This document shows positions 14,405 to 17,101 of a stretch of 17,101 bases of DNA, piece after piece. Both the position numbers and the translations under genes were made by a program. Below the pieces are notes generated by a model. That model had not been told where the DNA came from. It saw only the letters and a program-made list of their open reading frames with translations, and made no database searches. The stretch covers positions 1-17,101 of the forward strand of contig BNUY01000055.1 in assembly GCA_025997715.1 (NCBI GenBank), in the 5' to 3' direction. The first letter of the stretch is position 1. The number at the start of each line of letters is the position of its first letter. The stretch comes from Spirochaetia bacterium (GTDB lineage Bacteria > Spirochaetota > Spirochaetia > Treponematales > Breznakiellaceae).

Positions 14405-14713
14405 TTATTTATTATCCTTAAACCGCTGCACAATATCCCGCGTACTCAATTTTGCCTTTTCCGCCGCGTCTATGTCAAGAATAATCTCCCCGCCGTCCAT
14501 CATCAGGAGCCGGTTGCCTGCCTCCAACGCATGGGTCATATTGTGGGTGATCATCATAACGGTGAGGCGGTAGTCCGCCGCAAAGCGCAGGGTAAGGTCC
14601 ATGATCATCTCCGCATTCCGGGAGTCCAGGGCGGCGGTATGCTCGTCAAGGAGGAGCAGGTTCGGCCTGGACATCACGGTCATGAGCAGGGTGAGGGCCT
14701 GACGCTGGTCGCC
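14405..14713 (-). pseudogene. 3' fragment of an ABC transporter ATP-binding subunit
   Basis: The C-terminal ~100 residues of an ABC ATPase. Reading on the minus strand, GDQRQALTLLMTVMSRP corresponds to the end of the LSGGQRQ signature helix. It is followed by Walker B LLLLDEHTAALD, the H-loop MMITHNMTHAL and the usual tail EAGNRLLMMDGGEIILDI, ending at TAA 14407-14405. The Walker A half and most of the signature motif are missing: upstream of 14713 the similarity stops and a 42-nt filler leads straight into the pnkp fragment. It cannot bind ATP alone. The ATG at 14683 is internal to the domain and is not a real start. Transport substrate cannot be inferred. Confidence 0.8.
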
Positions 14714-15557
14714 GACCGGTGGGACCCCAGCAACACCGACACCGGTTCCAGCACCGGAGTTTGCGGAGGAGCTTCATGTCGTGGTTACCCGGCACGCAGA
14801 GGGCCGCGCCGTTTTCGCCCATGTTCATTGCCATGCGCAGCACCGCGGCATTGGACGGGCCCCGGTCACAGAGATCACCGAGGAAGATTGCCCGCCTGCC
14901 TGTTGGCGGACCGGCGGTACAGGCGGCGCGATCCACAACATAATCCATTTTTTCCAGCAACTCGCAGAGTTCATCGTAACAGCCGTGGACATCACCGATA
15001 ATGTCAAAGGGGCCGGTTTCATCACGCTTGTCGTTCCAGAGCCTGGTCCTGATTATTTCGGCGGACGCCGCTTCATCGGGGCTGTGCAGGACATACACAT
15101 AACGGAACCTTTCTTTTTGCAGACGGCGTATATTCCGTTTGAGCTCGCGTATATGGCCCCGTACTACATGGGTGCCGAAGTTCCGGTCGGGCCGCGCTTT
15201 GTTCCGTTCAATGCAGATTTCTTCGCCCATGTCGAACACGATGGCTGCGGCAAATACATTCTGGGCGCGGGCCAGTGCAAGGACCTTTTCCCGGGAGGAG
15301 CGCTGGACATTGGTGGCGTCGATAACGGTAAACCTGCCTGAATCAAGGCGTTTGTTGGCGATGTAGTAGAGGCTGTCAAAAGCGGCGGCGCTGGCGCTCT
15401 GATCGGTTTCGTCATCCGACACGAGGCCCCGGAAATAATCGGAACTGAGAACCTCGGTGGGCTTGAAATGTTTTTTGGCGAAACTGGACTTGCCGCTTCC
15501 TGACGCGCCTACCAGGGCCACGAGGCAGGGTTCGGGGATTTCGATTCTTACGCTCAT
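14646..15557 (-). pseudogene. pnkp: Truncated polynucleotide kinase-phosphatase of the bacterial RNA-repair system
   Basis: The 5' part of pnkp. Full-length bacterial Pnkp has kinase, phosphatase and ligase domains in about 870 residues. Here residues 1-267 are recognisable: P-loop GASGSGKS (17-24, Lys23), SSDYFRG with Asp40 and Arg43 (5'-OH RNA kinase), then metallophosphoesterase motifs GDVHG (188-192), GDLCDRG (227-233) and GNHD (257-260). After KLLRKL (to about 14757) similarity ends; the frame continues through filler and out-of-frame ABC sequence to a stop at 14648-14646, total 303 residues. The rest of the phosphatase and the whole ligase domain are gone. The kinase domain could still fold, but nick sealing by this protein is not possible. 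ATG 15557 overlaps the hen1 stop in an ATGA, showing a co-translated pair. An upstream in-frame start at 15605 lies inside hen1 and is not used. Confidence 0.85.
14714..14755. other. Filler DNA at the pnkp / ABC-ATPase fusion joint
   Basis: A stretch of 42 nt that matches neither gene. ACCGGT occurs at both 14715-14720 and 14741-14746, and CGGTG/CACCG (14717-14721, 14734-14738) can pair. On the minus strand in the ABC frame it reads a Gly/Val-rich GAGTGVGVAGVPPV. It marks the join between two same-strand gene fragments, as left by a deletion with inserted filler, or by a chimeric assembly. Confidence 0.55.
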
Positions 15558-16477
15558 TTGGTAAAGACCCCCATCTGGGTGGGCGATCCTTTTTCCTCGT
15601 CCCACGCGCCTACATCCTCATAGCGCACCGTATAGCCGTAACGGGCCGCGACGGCATCGGCCCAGGCGCGGAATTGGGCGCGGTTCCACTCGAAGCGGTG
15701 ATCGGCATGGCGGAAACGGCCCGCTTCCATGCCGGGATAGTTGGCATTGTATTCGGCATTGGGGGTGGTAACAATCACCATCCGGGGAGCCGCGCCGCCA
15801 AAGACCACCTGGGCCAGGGCGGGGAGGCGGCCTTCATCAAGGTGTTCAATTACTTCCACGATTGCCGCCGCATCGTAGCCCTTGAAACGTTTGTCCCGGT
15901 AACAGAGGGAACTTTGGAACAGGGTGGGTTTCTTTTCTTCGCCCAGGCGGTCCAGCTTGAGTTTTTCGGCGGCCCGTTCCAGCGCGGACAGGGACACATC
16001 GGTTCCCGCGATGGCGGTAACTGTTTTTTCTTTCATCAGCAATTGCAGCAGATTCCCCTCGCCGCAGCCAAGGTCGATCACCGAATGGACGCCTCCCGCT
16101 TTTAACTCGGAGAGTACCGCAAGCAGGCGCAGGGTGTTAAGGCGGAACGGAAAAGTTTCGTTTTCCGCAGCGGCCGACATGATAGCCGCGATTCCATCCG
16201 GCGTTGTTTCCTCCGCCGCATCCATTGTGGTTTCCACGCCCCCCTCGCCGTTATCAAGGCGATCCAGGGCCAGCCGTGTTAAACGCCCCAGCTTGTTGAA
16301 GTAGCGGCGGGTGATAAGAACCTTCGCCGGATGGTTTTCCAGCCAGCCTTCGCCATGATTGAGGAGCTTCTCAACTTCCTCATCACCTATCCAATAGTGT
16401 TTGCGGAAATCGAACACCGGGATCAGTACATAGATATGCCGAAGGAGATCCCGAAGCCGCACCGTGCCCCGTATGGT
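15554..16477 (-). pseudogene. hen1: 5'-truncated hen1: RNA 3'-terminal ribose 2'-O-methyltransferase
   Basis: C-terminal two thirds of bacterial Hen1, which methylates the 2'-OH at the break of a damaged RNA before Pnkp seals it, so that the tRNA cannot be cut again. From the GTG at 16462, residues 1-60 (VRLRDLLRHIYVLIPVFDF, KHYWIGDEEVEKLLNHGEGW) are the end of the N-terminal domain. The methyltransferase domain is complete: SAM-binding VIDLGCGEG (128-136), metal-binding EVIEH (203-207), TTPN (232-235) and HADHRFEWN (252-260). Full-length proteins are about 460 residues, so roughly 160 N-terminal residues are missing. Upstream of 16477 the frame hits TAG (16486-16484) at the edge of an insertion sequence. 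The GTG start may be fortuitous. The stop overlaps the pnkp start by 4 nt. Confidence 0.85.
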
Positions 16478-17101
16478 TAACCCCTAACTCCGCTTATTTT
16501 AGGTAGTCTATACCGATTTTTTCAAAAATTTTAAGGACCCGGGCTGGTATTTCGCTACGGTGCCATTCGCCTCTGATACGCATTTTGTAGATTGCCTTTG
16601 CCAATTCTATAATATCTTTCGGCGATTGTTTTGATAGCAGATTTGCGGCCCGCAGCCGGTCGAAAAGTTTGTGGTAGGCGACCATAGCGATAAAATTAAT
16701 AAAAAGCCACCCTTCCAAAACATGACGGTTTTGCATATAGGTCACGTCCGCTTTTAGAAAGTTCTTGTAGCTGTCAAACATGACCTCTATTTCGTTGCGC
16801 TGTTTGTAAACTTCATATAATTGCCCCGCAGACAAAGGGACATTTGTTTCAGCGTTCGGTTTTATATTAAAACTGAGCGTTAATGTCCCAAAGGCATTTA
16901 GCTTTTCAAAATACTTTTCTTCCGAGTAGCTGTCAGGCTGGGTCGTAATTCTTTGCAGATAATCCTGTTCTTCATCAACACGCAGCCGCTCATCAAGAAA
17001 AGTAATAAAGTTTTCAGTATCGGTTGTATAGTGATAATACCAGATGATTCGTTTTTGATATACAAAATACTTGATCCCTTTTTTAAAATCCGCCGCGGAT
17101 A
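16478..17101 (-). mobile_element. Insertion sequence of IS4-type, one end in window
   Basis: From about 16478 the hen1 coding similarity ends, and 16494 onward is transposase coding. The element end must lie in the short interval 16478-16493 (about CCCCTAACTCCGC). The other end is outside, so terminal inverted repeats and target duplication cannot be verified. It truncates hen1. Confidence 0.6.
16494..17101 (-). CDS. IS4-type DDE transposase, C-terminal part (5' end outside window)
   Basis: The minus-strand frame is open without a stop from the window edge (17099) to TAA 16496-16494, 201 residues, so there is no sign of decay in the visible part. YKQRNEIEVMFDSYK (16808-16764) fits the Y-x2-R-x3-E-x6-K signature of IS4-family transposases exactly; the Glu is the third catalytic acidic residue of the DDE triad. 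A hydrophobic stretch GWLFINFIAMVAYHKLFDRL follows, as is common in the C terminus of these enzymes. The upstream part (KYFVYQKRIIWYYHYTTD) belongs to the insertion domain. The catalytic aspartates lie beyond the edge. A shorter start at 16835 is internal and not used. Confidence 0.85.
   Translation of the reverse strand, partial: SAADFKKGIKYFVYQKRIIWYYHYTTDTENFITFLDERLRVDEEQDYLQRITTQPDSYSEEKYFEKLNAFGTLTLSFNIKPNAETNVPLSAGQLYEVYKQRNEIEVMFDSYKNFLKADVTYMQNRHVLEGWLFINFIAMVAYHKLFDRLRAANLLSKQSPKDIIELAKAIYKMRIRGEWHRSEIPARVLKIFEKIGIDYLK

Noticed and set aside
14239..14433. 64-codon minus-strand frame with PKGRGI twice
   Set aside because: The repeated peptide is just the translation of the CGCCCTTTAGGGCG palindromes; there is no ribosome-binding site or family.
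14102..15341. Long plus-strand open frames of 299 and 186 codons
   Set aside because: They run antisense to the ABC, pnkp and hen1 remnants and show no motif of their own.

Overview
The window looks like chromosomal DNA of a spirochaete of the Treponema type, possibly a gut-dwelling anaerobe. This is inferred, not proven. The support is a glycyl radical enzyme operon, an orphan ferredoxin-ASKHA activator of the kind used for corrinoid proteins, an OmpA-like protein with a long Val-Glu-Lys repeat linker, a poly-G/C tract at an outer-membrane gene, and dispersed intergenic palindromes. No rRNA, tRNA or CRISPR array is visible.

Layout. Positions 1-4533 (+) hold a tight catabolic operon: an FGGY kinase of sedoheptulokinase type (5' end outside the window), a short radical-SAM activase overlapping it by 4 nt, and a divergent glycyl radical enzyme. 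Positions 4534-5281 are AT-richer and carry a small overlapping gene pair that resembles a toxin-first BrnT/BrnA-like module. Positions 5282-5715 have no convincing gene but hold a perfect palindrome and a long nested inverted repeat. Positions 5716-8639 (+) hold a possible 22-codon leader, a MoxR-type AAA+ ATPase and a VWA protein with an HExxH motif (DUF2201-like), the last two directly abutting.

Positions 8667-10835 (-) hold an exported OB-fold (YgiW-like) protein with its own promoter, a second copy of the inverted repeat, an ECF sigma factor, a small two-helix membrane protein upstream of it, and a GNAT acetyltransferase. Positions 10972-12900 (+) hold the ferredoxin/ASKHA activator behind a good sigma-70 promoter. 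Positions 13047-14206 (-) hold the OmpA-like gene. Its best start and ribosome-binding site lie upstream of an 11-C tract that currently puts them one base out of frame, so the gene is a candidate for phase variation.

Positions 14228-14404 hold two copies of a CGCCCTTTAGGGCG palindrome. Positions 14405-17101 (-) are a decayed bacterial RNA-repair locus: hen1 (its 5' end cut at an insertion sequence) overlaps pnkp by 4 nt, and pnkp keeps its kinase and the phosphatase motifs but is joined through a 42-nt filler to the 3' end of an ABC-transporter ATPase gene. The window ends inside an IS4-type transposase that reads open to the edge.

The strongest leads are the C-tract-controlled OmpA-like gene, the broken Hen1-Pnkp cassette with its ABC fusion joint, the kinase/activase/glycyl-radical operon with an unusual radical loop, and the two-copy hairpin family.
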